Part shown: piece by piece, positions 1 through 5,532 of the stretch
How positions within the stretch are numbered: the stretch's first letter is position 1
Layout: each line of letters starts with the position of its first letter
Assembly (NCBI GenBank): GCA_051155755.1
Contig: DAXETY010000006.1
Span: forward strand, 1-8,006
Length of the DNA stretch: 8,006 nt
Origin: DAXETY01 sp051155755
Lineage (GTDB): Bacteria; Desulfobacterota; Desulfobacteria; Desulfobacterales; SG8-13
Reading direction: 5' to 3'
Notes under the pieces: generated by a model
Told to the model about the DNA's origin: nothing
Database searches by the model: none
Seen by the model: the letters and a program-made list of their open reading frames with translations, nothing else
Program-made: the position numbers and the translations under genes

Positions 1-219
1 ATTTATAAATATTCGGAAGATAAACGCCAGGGCCCCCAAATCCCGGAACCGGTCTATGAATTGATCCACGGTTTCTTCCAGGAATCCGAATGGTTCCGGC
101 CAGATCAGTCCGACCACGAACCCGCCGACGAAAAGAACCAGTGCGATCAGGATTTCCGGTGCGACCGCCCGGATGAATCCGAAGGCCTTTCGATAGGCTT
201 GTTTCAGTATTTGCCACAT
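1..219 (-). CDS. SpoIIM/DUF95-family integral membrane protein, N-terminal fragment
   Basis: Only the first 73 residues are visible; the rest lies beyond the left edge. The protein begins MWQILKQAYRKAF, has a hydrophobic membrane segment at about residues 21-40 (APEILIALVLFVGGFVVGLI), then a WPEPFGF turn, an amphipathic stretch (about 47-62) and the start of a second hydrophobic segment ending FIFRIFIN. A long first helix, a short soluble amphipathic part and then an F-x-x-N-like entry into the next helix resemble the SpoIIM (stage II sporulation protein M, DUF95) family. In non-sporulating bacteria its members are multi-pass inner-membrane proteins of unclear role. The ATG at 219 is the first possible start in an otherwise open frame; its ribosome-binding site is weak (AGGCG about 12 bases upstream). 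It diverges from the AsmA-family gene. The family call rests on a short fragment and is moderate. Confidence 0.62.
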   Translation of the reverse strand, partial: MWQILKQAYRKAFGFIRAVAPEILIALVLFVGGFVVGLIWPEPFGFLEETVDQFIDRFRDLGALAFIFRIFIN

Positions 220-237
220 AATAAAAATTCGCCTGGG

Positions 238-260
238 CGACGCCCATACGGGCGGCGTCG
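238..260. repeat. GC-rich hairpin in the leader of the SpoIIM-like gene
   Basis: CGACGCCC (238-245) pairs with GGGCGGCGTCG (250-260) across an ATAC loop, with three unpaired bases in the right arm. On the minus strand it lies about 20 bases upstream of the SpoIIM-like ATG, followed by a short T-rich run (GAATTTTTATT). That makes it a possible leader structure or attenuator. The T-run is too far from the stem for a standard terminator. Confidence 0.4.
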
Positions 261-296
261 GACCGTCGCAACCGGAACCGGTTCGAGGTACAGCCG

Positions 297-314
297 GGCC
301 GCCGGCGGGCGGCC
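297..314. repeat. Perfect GC palindrome next to a -35-like hexamer
   Basis: GGCCGCC (297-303) and GGCGGCC (308-314) form a perfect 7-bp stem with a GGCG loop. It ends exactly where TTGACA (315-320) begins. It could be an operator or simply a GC-rich hairpin; there is no T-run to make it a plus-strand terminator. Confidence 0.4.
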
Positions 315-342
315 TTGACAGTTGTCGCCGGTGCCATACGTT
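315..342 (+). promoter_or_regulatory. Possible sigma70-type promoter for the AsmA-family gene
   Basis: A consensus -35 TTGACA (315-320) is followed after 16 bases by TACGTT (337-342), a weak -10. Transcription from here would give a leader of about 180 bases to the ATG at 532. A better -10 (TATACT, 452-457) lies closer to the gene but has no -35 at the usual distance. Either could be used. Confidence 0.3.
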
Positions 343-531
343 TAGGCACTCGAGTTCTCGAGACGCAACCATTCGAAATCTAAACCAAATGGGTTTTCCG
401 TCCCATCGACGGAATATCAGCGTTCACGGGCGACGGCGTTCGTTATTTGAATATACTAAGAAATATTTGGCTTTTTTATGCTTTGATCAAGCGAACCGTG
501 TCGGATACCGACCGGGTCGGCGGGGGGCACC

Positions 532-2520
532 ATGAAAAATCTGCTCAAGTGGATATTCATTATCGGCGGCGGAATCGTCGCACTGTTTATTCTGATTCTT
601 CTCGTGCTGCCGCTTTTCGTTGACGCCGATCGATTCCGTCCCATGCTGGAAAAACAAGTCACCCAGGCCACCGGCCGCAACTTTTCCGTCGGCAAAGATG
701 TCGACCTTTCTTTTTTCCCCCATGCCGGTGTGGCGTTTTCCGATCTCCACCTGGGCAACCCGGCCGGTTTCGATTCGGAAGATTTCGTGTCGATTCGATC
801 TTTCGAAGTCCGCGTCAAACTGCTGCCGATTCTATTCGGCAACATCGAAATCAAACGCTTTGTCCTCAACGAGCCCCGCCTGGTCGCCATCCGAAACAAA
901 AACGGCAAGACCAATTGGTCCTTTGACTCGGGCAAATCCACTCCCAAAACGGCGGACCAGCCGGCGACGCCTTCCGATACGACGCTGGCGATCACATCGC
1001 TCACCGTCGGTGATTTCGCCATAAAAAACGGCACGCTGATCTACATCGATAACGCTGCCGAGACCCGCAACGTGGTCGAAAAACTCGACCTCACAATGCA
1101 GAACCTCTCCCTCGATCAGCCCGTCCGCGTCGAGCTTTCCGCGCGTTTCGACGACAAACCGATCGGACTGAGCGGTACCGTCGGTCCGTTGGGCAACGAC
1201 CCCGGCAGAGGAAGCATTCCGTTGGATGTTACCCTTACGGCCGTCTCGCAGTTGCAATTGCAGGCCCGGGGAACCCTCGCAGCGCCGGCCGTTGATCCGC
1301 GGTTCGACCTGGCGGTGGAACTGGCACCATTTTCGCCGCGCGAGCTGCTGATCACCCTCCGGCATCCGGTACCCGCGGCCGATCCCGACGCACTAAAACG
1401 CCTTTCGCTGCAGGCCGAACTCACCGGAAGTCCCAAAGCGATCACGGTATCCAACGGGCTGGTGAACCTGGACGAATCCCGGATAGAATTCAATGCCCAG
1501 GCCTCGGATTTTTCCAAGCCGGTGGTTTCGTTCAAGGCCGACATCGACCGGTTGAAACTGGATCGATACCTGCCGCCGCCGTCCGAAAAAAAGACCCAAC
1601 CGGCACCATCCACCGGCAAAGACGGCAAAGGAGCCTCCGGCCAACCCGCCGCTGCGGGTGATGATCCCCTGCGCCGCATGGTGCTCGACGGGGAGCTGAC
1701 CGTCGAATCCCTGACCTTGCATCGCGCCGAGCTTACCGATATCTTGATTCAGGTGAAAGCCCGTGACGGGGTCATCCGAATGGATCCGCTGCAGTTGCAG
1801 CTTTACGGCGGCGGCCTTGCCGGTAAAGCGGTTTACGATGTCCGGGGCCGGGAACCCGCCGTTGCTGCGGATTTGGCGCTGAAGGGCGTTCAGGCCGGTC
1901 AGCTGCTCCAGCAACAGCTCCAAAAAGAATTCCTGGAGGGCGTGGCCCATGCGGATTTACAATTTTCGCTGGCCGGGACATCCAGGATGTCGATTCTGAA
2001 AACCCTGGACGGCAAAGGTCAGCTGGTTTTCAACGACGGGGCCATCAAGGGGGTGGACCTGACATCGATGGCGCGCAATGTGAAAGACGCTTTCCAGCTG
2101 CAGAAGGCTCTGAAAGACCAACCGCGCACAGAATTCAGCGAGCTGCGCCTGCCCTTTGAGATCACCGGCGGGGTAATGTCGATCACCGACAGCCTGTTGC
2201 GATCCCCGCTGGCGCGCCTGGCGGCCAGTGGAACGGTCGACCTGGTCGAGCGCACGCTCGACATCCGGTTGACGCCGAAGGTGGTGGCCACCCTCAAAGG
2301 ACAGGGCGGCATCAAGGAGCAGGAAGGCACGACGGTACCGGTGTTGATTCAGGGCAGTTTCTCCGATCCTCAATTTCGGCCGGACCTCAAGGCCGTCGCA
2401 GCAGAACAAATCGAAAAAAAAGTACTGGAATCGGACAAAGCCAAGGAGCTGCTCGAAAAAGAAGCGGTCAAGCCCTACCAGGAAGAAGCCAAGGGCCTGC
2501 TGAAAAAATTGCTGGAGTAA
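532..2520 (+). CDS. AsmA-family envelope protein
   Basis: This 662-residue protein has one N-terminal membrane anchor (residues 8-30) followed by the AsmA signature region DADRFRPMLEKQVTQATGR (from residue 31) and FSVGKDVDLSFFP. A long periplasmic body of beta-rich repeats follows. A Pro/Ala/Lys/Gly-rich linker at about residues 348-382 separates the N-terminal half from a C-terminal AsmA_2-like half, with the typical LQLQLYGGGLAG and GQLVFNDGAIKGVDL (about 495-509) motifs. The last 40 residues are Lys/Glu-rich and probably helical. AsmA-like proteins are inner-membrane-anchored periplasmic proteins linked to outer-membrane assembly and, for TamB/YhdP relatives, to phospholipid transport between membranes. 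The exact role here cannot be read from sequence. The ATG is supported by a GGGGGG tract at 522-527, 4 bases upstream. The stop is followed 128 bases later by sodC on the same strand. Confidence 0.9.
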   Translation: MKNLLKWIFIIGGGIVALFILILLVLPLFVDADRFRPMLEKQVTQATGRNFSVGKDVDLSFFPHAGVAFSDLHLGNPAGFDSEDFVSIRSFEVRVKLLPILFGNIEIKRFVLNEPRLVAIRNKNGKTNWSFDSGKSTPKTADQPATPSDTTLAITSLTVGDFAIKNGTLIYIDNAAETRNVVEKLDLTMQNLSLDQPVRVELSARFDDKPIGLSGTVGPLGNDPGRGSIPLDVTLTAVSQLQLQARGTLAAPAVDPRFDLAVELAPFSPRELLITLRHPVPAADPDALKRLSLQAELTGSPKAITVSNGLVNLDESRIEFNAQASDFSKPVVSFKADIDRLKLDRYLPPPSEKKTQPAPSTGKDGKGASGQPAAAGDDPLRRMVLDGELTVESLTLHRAELTDILIQVKARDGVIRMDPLQLQLYGGGLAGKAVYDVRGREPAVAADLALKGVQAGQLLQQQLQKEFLEGVAHADLQFSLAGTSRMSILKTLDGKGQLVFNDGAIKGVDLTSMARNVKDAFQLQKALKDQPRTEFSELRLPFEITGGVMSITDSLLRSPLARLAASGTVDLVERTLDIRLTPKVVATLKGQGGIKEQEGTTVPVLIQGSFSDPQFRPDLKAVAAEQIEKKVLESDKAKELLEKEAVKPYQEEAKGLLKKLLE

Positions 2521-2573
2521 TACCGATATCTGGAAAGCTTCAAAACCATTTGGAAACCACCTCCCTTCCGTGC

Positions 2574-2601
2574 TTGACAACCGGTCCCGCCGGTATTCGA
2601 T
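2574..2601 (+). promoter_or_regulatory. Putative sodC promoter with dyad in the spacer
   Basis: A consensus -35 TTGACA (2574-2579) is followed after 16 bases by a weak -10-like TTCGAT (2596-2601). The spacer contains an inverted repeat, ACCGG (2580-2584) and CCGGT (2590-2594), directly abutting the -35. The dyad could bind a repressor or activator, but no regulator is identified. It lies in the 128-base gap after the AsmA-family gene, which suggests sodC can be transcribed separately. Confidence 0.4.
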
Positions 2602-2648
2602 TTGTGAAAACGGGAACGCAACCAAACGGTTTGTGGGAGGAGTGGAGG

Positions 2649-3179
2649 ATGCCGAAAACAACCTTGGTTTTTGCACTGGCAGCGTTGCTGACGGCCGGTG
2701 TCGCCGCAGCAGAGGAAACGATAACGATTCGAATGTTTTCCATCAACAGTCAGGGCGCCGGAGAGCCGCTGGGAACGATTACGGCCGAAGAAAGCCCTTT
2801 CGGAACCATATTCCGCCCTGAACTCGAAGGACTGTCAACCGGTCTGCACGGCTTTCACATTCATGAAAACCCCAGTTGCGAACCGGCTGAAAAAAACGGT
2901 CGGATGGTTGCCGGTCTTGCCGCCGGGGGGCACTACGATCCGGGTGTCACGGGCGTGCATGAAGGGCCTTTCGGTAACGGACATCTGGGAGACCTGCCGG
3001 CCCTTTATTTCGATCCAAGCGGCCGGGCGAACCACCCGGTCCTGGCGCCGCGGGTGCAAATCGCCGATTTGAAAGGCCGTTCGATCATTATTCATGCCGG
3101 CGGCGACAATTATTCGGACCAGCCCAAACCGCTCGGGGGCGGTGGGCCGCGGGTCGCCTGCGGTATCGTCAAGCCTTAG
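2649..3179 (+). CDS. sodC: Periplasmic Cu/Zn superoxide dismutase (SodC)
   Basis: A 176-residue protein that dismutates superoxide to oxygen and hydrogen peroxide in the periplasm. Residues 1-21 (MPKTTLVFALAALLTAGVAAA) form a Sec signal peptide with an AxA-type cleavage site. All catalytic features of the bacterial family are present: copper ligands H70 and H72 in GFHIHENPSC, bridging H95 in GGHYDP, zinc ligands H104 and H112 plus D115 in GHLGDLPAL, copper ligand H149 in IIIHAGGDN, and the C-terminal SDQPKPLGGGGPRVACGIV with active-site R168. C77 and C171 form the conserved disulfide. The frame extends upstream to 2550, but the ATG at 2649 is chosen because it starts the signal peptide and has GGGAGGAG (2635-2642) 6 bases upstream. 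Length and motifs are complete, so it should be active. It probably protects an envelope exposed to oxygen. Confidence 0.97.
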   Translation: MPKTTLVFALAALLTAGVAAAEETITIRMFSINSQGAGEPLGTITAEESPFGTIFRPELEGLSTGLHGFHIHENPSCEPAEKNGRMVAGLAAGGHYDPGVTGVHEGPFGNGHLGDLPALYFDPSGRANHPVLAPRVQIADLKGRSIIIHAGGDNYSDQPKPLGGGGPRVACGIVKP

Positions 3180-3210
3180 TACACGTTGGCGCAATTCTGG
3201 TGACGAATGT

Positions 3211-3296
3211 TTCACCGCCGAGGCGCTGAGAACGCAAAGGAGGCGCAGATAAGATTTCAAGGGTTTTCTCTGCGGTCTCCGCATCTCCGCGGTGAA
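3211..3296. repeat. Long-arm inverted repeat, dispersed intergenic type
   Basis: The 29-base arms 3211-3239 (starting TTCACCGCCGAGGCGC) and 3268-3296 (ending CTCCGCGGTGAA) are inverted copies matching at 23 of 29 positions, separated by 28 bases. Each arm is itself built of short units of the form CGCnGAG spaced about 8-9 bases apart. From memory, very similar TTCACCGCAGAGACGCAGAG-type dyads occur between genes in many deltaproteobacterial and other genomes, so this is probably one copy of a dispersed repeat family. It lies 31 bases after the sodC stop and may also help to end the sodC transcript or protect its 3' end. Confidence 0.75.
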
Positions 3297-3393
3297 TATT
3301 CTTTAACCTGAAATACGTCACCGAAATTATGCCACCCAGCACTTCGTCGCGGTGCGGGCGGCGCGGGATGGATGCCGCAGATTGCTTTGCCCC

Positions 3394-3441
3394 GTTGATT
3401 CTTGCCCAAACCGGGTGCTATGCACCCGGTGCAAGTTCAAC
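3394..3441. repeat. Extended stem-loop A of the hairpin cluster
   Basis: The core is a perfect 9-bp stem, ACCGGGTGC (3410-3418) and GCACCCGGT (3422-3430), with a three-base TAT loop. Beyond a four-base bulge (CCAA, 3406-3409) it extends by CTTGC (3401-3405) with GCAAG (3431-3435), and then GTTGA (3394-3398) with TCAAC (3437-3441). The right-hand outer part of this stem also belongs to the outer helix of the neighbouring cloverleaf, so the two structures compete. Confidence 0.7.
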
Positions 3442-3522
3442 ATCGAAGCACAAAAGTGCTTCTGCTTTTCCGGCCTATGGCCGAAAATTCAAGCCACCCG
3501 CTTCGCGGGTGGTTGTTGACTT
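3433..3522. repeat. Cloverleaf-like palindrome cluster (outer stem plus three hairpins)
   Basis: An outer helix, AAGTTCAACA (3433-3442) with TGTTGACTT (3514-3522), gives 9 base pairs with a one-base bulge. It encloses three perfect hairpins in a row: GAAGCAC/GTGCTTC (3445-3451, 3456-3462, loop AAAA); CGGCC/GGCCG (3471-3475, 3479-3483, loop TAT) extended by TTTT/AAAA around one unpaired C; and CCACCCGC/GCGGGTGG (3494-3501, 3505-3512, loop TTC). Nearly every base is paired, giving a four-way junction on either strand. On the minus strand it begins at the last base of the aminotransferase stop codon, so it would form the 3' end of that transcript, perhaps as a terminator or stabiliser. It is not a tRNA: loops are 3-4 bases and there is no T-loop or anticodon arm. 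It may be a structured mobile repeat or a small RNA. Confidence 0.6.
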
Positions 3523-4613
3523 CAGGGCGTCTGCAGGACATCGGCGATGACCTCCAGGGCCCGGGCGACCAGGACTTCGTCGGCCTGTGTTCCCATGTGC
3601 CCCAGGCGGAACACCTTGCCGGACCAGGCGCCGTAGCTGCCTCCCACCACCAGTCCGTGCCCTCGCAGGCCGGCGTCGAAATCTGTCCAGGACCGCCCCC
3701 CGGGCAGATGGATCGCGGTTACCGTTGGAGACGGCACTGCATCGGGGGCGGCGAAGAGTTTCAATCCCATCTCCTTGATTCGTTGTCGGCATTTGGCGGC
3801 GACACGGTCATGCCGGGCGAAGCAACGGGAAAGACCCTCGTTTAAAATTCGTTCCGCACCGGCGTTGAGGGCCGCGATACCGTGCCAGTTCGGCGTGTAG
3901 GGGAAAAAGCGGTTTCTCAATGCATGGCGAAACGGTTTCAGAGCGTCGTAGCCCACGTAGTCGATCTCCTCGATTCGTTCCCAGGCGCTGTCGCTGACGG
4001 AAAGAAAGGCGGTGTCCGGGGGCGCCGAAAGGCATTTTTGAGCGCCGCCCAGGCACAGATCGATGTTCCAGGCGTCGGTTTGAACCGGCGTACCGCCGAT
4101 GCTGGATACCGCATCCACGTACAGAAGCGGCACCCGCAACTGTTTTTTCAGCGCGCCCAGCGGTGCCAGCGGGTTCAAGGTTCCGGAGGGTGTTTCACAG
4201 TGGACGGCGGTGATCATCACCGGTCGGAACGCTTCGATGACCTCCGCGACTTCGGTGAAATCGGACAGGGTTTCATTGTCCGGCGCGCTCACCTTCCGGA
4301 TCACCGCGCCAACGGCCGCGGCCATGTCCGCAATGCCGTGCCCGAAGAGTCCGGTGGCCACCGACAGCACCCGGTCCCCGGGTTTCAGGCAGCTTTTCAA
4401 TGCGCTCCACAATGCCGCCATGCCTTCCCCCGAAAGAATCACGACCGGATGAGCGGTTTCCATGATGGTTTGAAGGCCGGCGGCTGTGCGCTCGTACAAC
4501 TCGAAAAACTCGCCCTCCAGATCACCGGATCCGAAGTTCACCCCCATGGCCGCCAACACTTCCGGCGGCAGTGACACCGGTCCCGGCACCATGGGCAGCG
4601 GATAAGTTTGCAT
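3522..4613 (-). CDS. Class V PLP aminotransferase (alanine/serine-glyoxylate aminotransferase-like)
   Basis: A complete 363-residue fold-type I PLP enzyme of the class V group that includes alanine-glyoxylate and serine-glyoxylate aminotransferases. Visible features are the N-terminal LPMVPGPVSLPPEV, the cofactor-phosphate region ILSGEGMAALWSAL (about 59-72), HCETPSGTLNP (138-148), D167 in YVDAVSSIGG that would contact the pyridine nitrogen, the Schiff-base lysine K193 in GGAQKCLSAPPDTAFLS, and R336 in VFRLGHMG, which would bind the substrate carboxylate. The likely reaction moves an amino group from alanine, serine or a related donor to glyoxylate or another 2-oxoacid in the cytoplasm. The true substrate is not readable; phosphonate- and purine-pathway relatives exist. 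AAAGGGGGAG just upstream of the ATG is a good ribosome-binding site, and a strong promoter-like site lies at 4643-4671. It is transcribed alone, away from the small-gene pair. Confidence 0.9.
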   Translation of the reverse strand: MQTYPLPMVPGPVSLPPEVLAAMGVNFGSGDLEGEFFELYERTAAGLQTIMETAHPVVILSGEGMAALWSALKSCLKPGDRVLSVATGLFGHGIADMAAAVGAVIRKVSAPDNETLSDFTEVAEVIEAFRPVMITAVHCETPSGTLNPLAPLGALKKQLRVPLLYVDAVSSIGGTPVQTDAWNIDLCLGGAQKCLSAPPDTAFLSVSDSAWERIEEIDYVGYDALKPFRHALRNRFFPYTPNWHGIAALNAGAERILNEGLSRCFARHDRVAAKCRQRIKEMGLKLFAAPDAVPSPTVTAIHLPGGRSWTDFDAGLRGHGLVVGGSYGAWSGKVFRLGHMGTQADEVLVARALEVIADVLQTP

Positions 4614-4642
4614 GGCTCCCCCTTTCTTGCAGTTCGAAGATC

Positions 4643-4671
4643 AGCATAGGACCGGGCCAACGAAGCGTCAA
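4643..4671 (-). promoter_or_regulatory. Sigma70-type promoter of the aminotransferase gene
   Basis: Read on the minus strand, TTGACG (4671-4666) and TATGCT (4648-4643) are separated by exactly 17 bases, close to the consensus. Transcription would start near 4636, leaving a short leader of about 23 bases containing the ribosome-binding site. Confidence 0.65.
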
Positions 4672-4794
4672 GCGGTTTCACCGGGCGGTCTGCGCCGTCG
4701 ATCCGGCCGGTTGGGGCGGTTTTTTCCTGCACCGGTTTGCGGCGCGAGATACCGCCAGTCTTTAAACCTGCCCCGGGCGGACGATGTAAATTCG

Positions 4795-4823
4795 TTGAAT
4801 CCCGGTTTTCTCTCTGATATGGT
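4795..4823 (+). promoter_or_regulatory. Sigma70-type promoter of the small-gene pair
   Basis: TTGAAT (4795-4800) and TATGGT (4818-4823) are separated by 17 bases. Each matches the consensus at four of six positions. Transcription would begin near 4830, about 28 bases before the ATG at 4858. Confidence 0.5.
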
Positions 4824-4845
4824 ACCCTTAAAATTCTCAAAGGGT
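4824..4845 (+). promoter_or_regulatory. Dyad at the transcription start of the small-gene pair
   Basis: ACCCTT (4824-4829) and AAGGGT (4840-4845) form a 6-bp inverted repeat with a 10-base AT-rich loop. It begins directly after the -10 element and ends one base before the ribosome-binding site GGGAG (4847-4851). The position suits a repressor operator or a leader hairpin that influences translation; nothing identifies the binding partner. Confidence 0.35.
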
Positions 4846-4857
4846 CGGGAGCCGCCG

Positions 4858-5139
4858 ATGAATTCGATCCAACTGCCGGATTTTTCCAACAAGGTCGTAT
4901 ACGTTCAACAAATCCAGAGGGACCACGGTGTGGCCCTGGAAAACCCGTCTTTTGAGATCCATGACGAACGTCTCTTTCTGGTGGGGACGATACCGGAAGG
5001 CGGTTCGGCGAACGATTGGCTGGCGGGGCTGGTTTCTTACATCGCGTGGGACTATATTCAGGAAATTGTCGTGTTTGATTCCATGGAGGATTACATCAAT
5101 CGGCTTTCCCGGGGGTGGATTGACGAACGATTGCAGTGA
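4858..5139 (+). CDS. Conserved-looking small protein of unknown function
   Basis: A 93-residue soluble, acidic protein I do not recognise. It begins MNSIQLPDFSNKVVYVQQIQ, has a beta-strand-like ERLFLVGTIP (37-46), an aromatic segment NDWLAGLVSYIAWDYIQEIVVF (52-73) and a C-terminal helix SMEDYINRLSRGWIDERLQ. There is no signal peptide and no metal or catalytic motif. The ATG has GGGAG (4847-4851) 6 bases upstream and follows a promoter-like site. The next gene starts 8 bases after its stop, so the two almost certainly share a transcript and may work together. Coding reality is supported by the well-formed start region, sensible composition and operon arrangement; function is unknown. Confidence 0.75.
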   Translation: MNSIQLPDFSNKVVYVQQIQRDHGVALENPSFEIHDERLFLVGTIPEGGSANDWLAGLVSYIAWDYIQEIVVFDSMEDYINRLSRGWIDERLQ

Positions 5140-5147
5140 GGCACTCG

Positions 5148-5441
5148 ATGACGGCGACCATTTTGATGACCTCGATGACCGGTTGCAGCCGAATCGAAGG
5201 CGACCGGCAACTGCCGATCTTTTACATGAATGATTATTCGAAGATGGGATTGCGCGTCGACCGACTGGATGACGCCTGCATGCTTCTAAAGAGTCAGTCT
5301 TTTACGATCACCGAGACCGTCGCGGGAATTCGGGTGGAAATATCGTCCCCCGGTCGGATTCCGGAAATTTGCCGGACGCTGCAGGCGCAAGGAATCGCCT
5401 GCAGCATCACGGATCTGGTCGAATCCATCTACCAGGGCTGA
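5148..5441 (+). CDS. Small protein with possible ACT-like (ferredoxin-like) fold
   Basis: A 97-residue protein of unknown function, second in the small-gene pair. Residues about 32-96 read as beta-alpha-beta-beta-alpha-beta: KMGLRVD, DDACMLLKSQ, FTITETV, IRVEISS, RIPEICRTLQAQG, IACSITDLVE. This is the pattern of ACT-type ligand-binding domains, so a small-molecule sensor or regulatory subunit is possible; it is inference from pattern alone. The ATG at 5148 is preferred because GAGG (5138-5141) sits 6 bases upstream. A GTG at 5136 overlaps the previous stop as GTGA and would add four residues (MRHS), giving a short basic, hydrophobic N-terminus ending MTGC that loosely resembles a lipoprotein signal. 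That reading is less likely because the lipobox is poor. The gene ends 15 bases before an intrinsic terminator. Confidence 0.7.
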   Translation: MTATILMTSMTGCSRIEGDRQLPIFYMNDYSKMGLRVDRLDDACMLLKSQSFTITETVAGIRVEISSPGRIPEICRTLQAQGIACSITDLVESIYQG

Positions 5442-5456
5442 TAATTTCATTGATTT

Positions 5457-5477
5457 CCCGCCCGTGCGGCGGGTTTT
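5457..5477 (+). terminator. Intrinsic terminator of the small-gene pair
   Basis: CCCGCC (5457-5462) and GGCGGG (5468-5473) form a perfect GC stem with a CGTGC loop, followed at once by TTTT (5474-5477). It lies 15 bases after the second small gene. The opposite strand has only a short T-run next to the stem (AAATCA read the other way), so termination is mainly in the plus direction. Confidence 0.8.
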
Positions 5478-5532
5478 CCCCCACTCCCAACGCCGCCCTA
5501 CTTCCACCGCAAAACGTTGGCCGGCGTCGTCG

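Larger units (their letters stand above)
220..531. other. Divergent intergenic region between SpoIIM-like and AsmA-family genes
   Basis: A 312-base stretch without a convincing gene. It holds two GC-rich hairpins (238-260 and 297-314), a TTGACA hexamer at 315-320, a double CTCGAG motif at 349-362, and an AT-rich patch (441-480) containing TATACT at 452-457. It must contain the promoters of both flanking genes. I saw no RNA gene in it. Confidence 0.6.
3180..3521. other. Gene-free region between sodC and the aminotransferase, filled with inverted repeats
   Basis: A 342-base stretch between convergent genes. It holds a long-arm dyad (3211-3296), about 95 bases without clear structure (3297-3393), and a dense group of stem-loops (3394-3522). 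Short open frames crossing it show no start signal, known family or sensible composition, so I call no gene here. Confidence 0.75.

Noticed and set aside
61..318. 85-residue open frame on the plus strand
   Set aside because: It is antisense to the SpoIIM-like gene and runs on into GC-rich hairpins; composition is Arg/Gly/Asp-rich and it has no ribosome-binding site.
456..1034. 192-residue open frame on the minus strand
   Set aside because: It is antisense to the 5' end of the AsmA-family gene, whose domain motifs are clear; such shadow frames are common in GC-rich DNA.
2550..2648. N-terminal extension of SodC by 33 residues
   Set aside because: It would bury the signal peptide and overlap the promoter-like site; the ATG at 2649 has a good ribosome-binding site.
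3433..3522. tRNA or tRNA-like gene because of the cloverleaf shape
   Set aside because: The loops are 3-4 bases, there is no seven-base anticodon loop, no T-loop GTTCRAnnC arm in the right place and no acceptor end consistent with a tRNA.
3394..3522. Integron attC recombination site
   Set aside because: An attC site folds as a single long imperfect hairpin with RYYYAAC and GTTRRRY ends; this region is a series of independent perfect hairpins and no integrase or cassette is nearby.
3329..3550. Short open frames or a decayed REP-type transposase start between sodC and the aminotransferase (a minus-strand reading near 3320-3380 gives IPRRPHRDEVLGG)
   Set aside because: The similarity to such transposase N-termini is too slight, nothing of the HUH catalytic core follows, and the plus-strand frames run through the hairpin cluster.
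3882..4574. 230-residue open frame on the plus strand
   Set aside because: It is antisense to the aminotransferase, whose catalytic lysine, aspartate and arginine motifs are all in the minus-strand frame.
4700..4726. Terminator suggested by CCGGCCGG followed by a run of T
   Set aside because: The palindrome is separated from the T-run by other bases and no plus-strand gene lies upstream that would need termination there.
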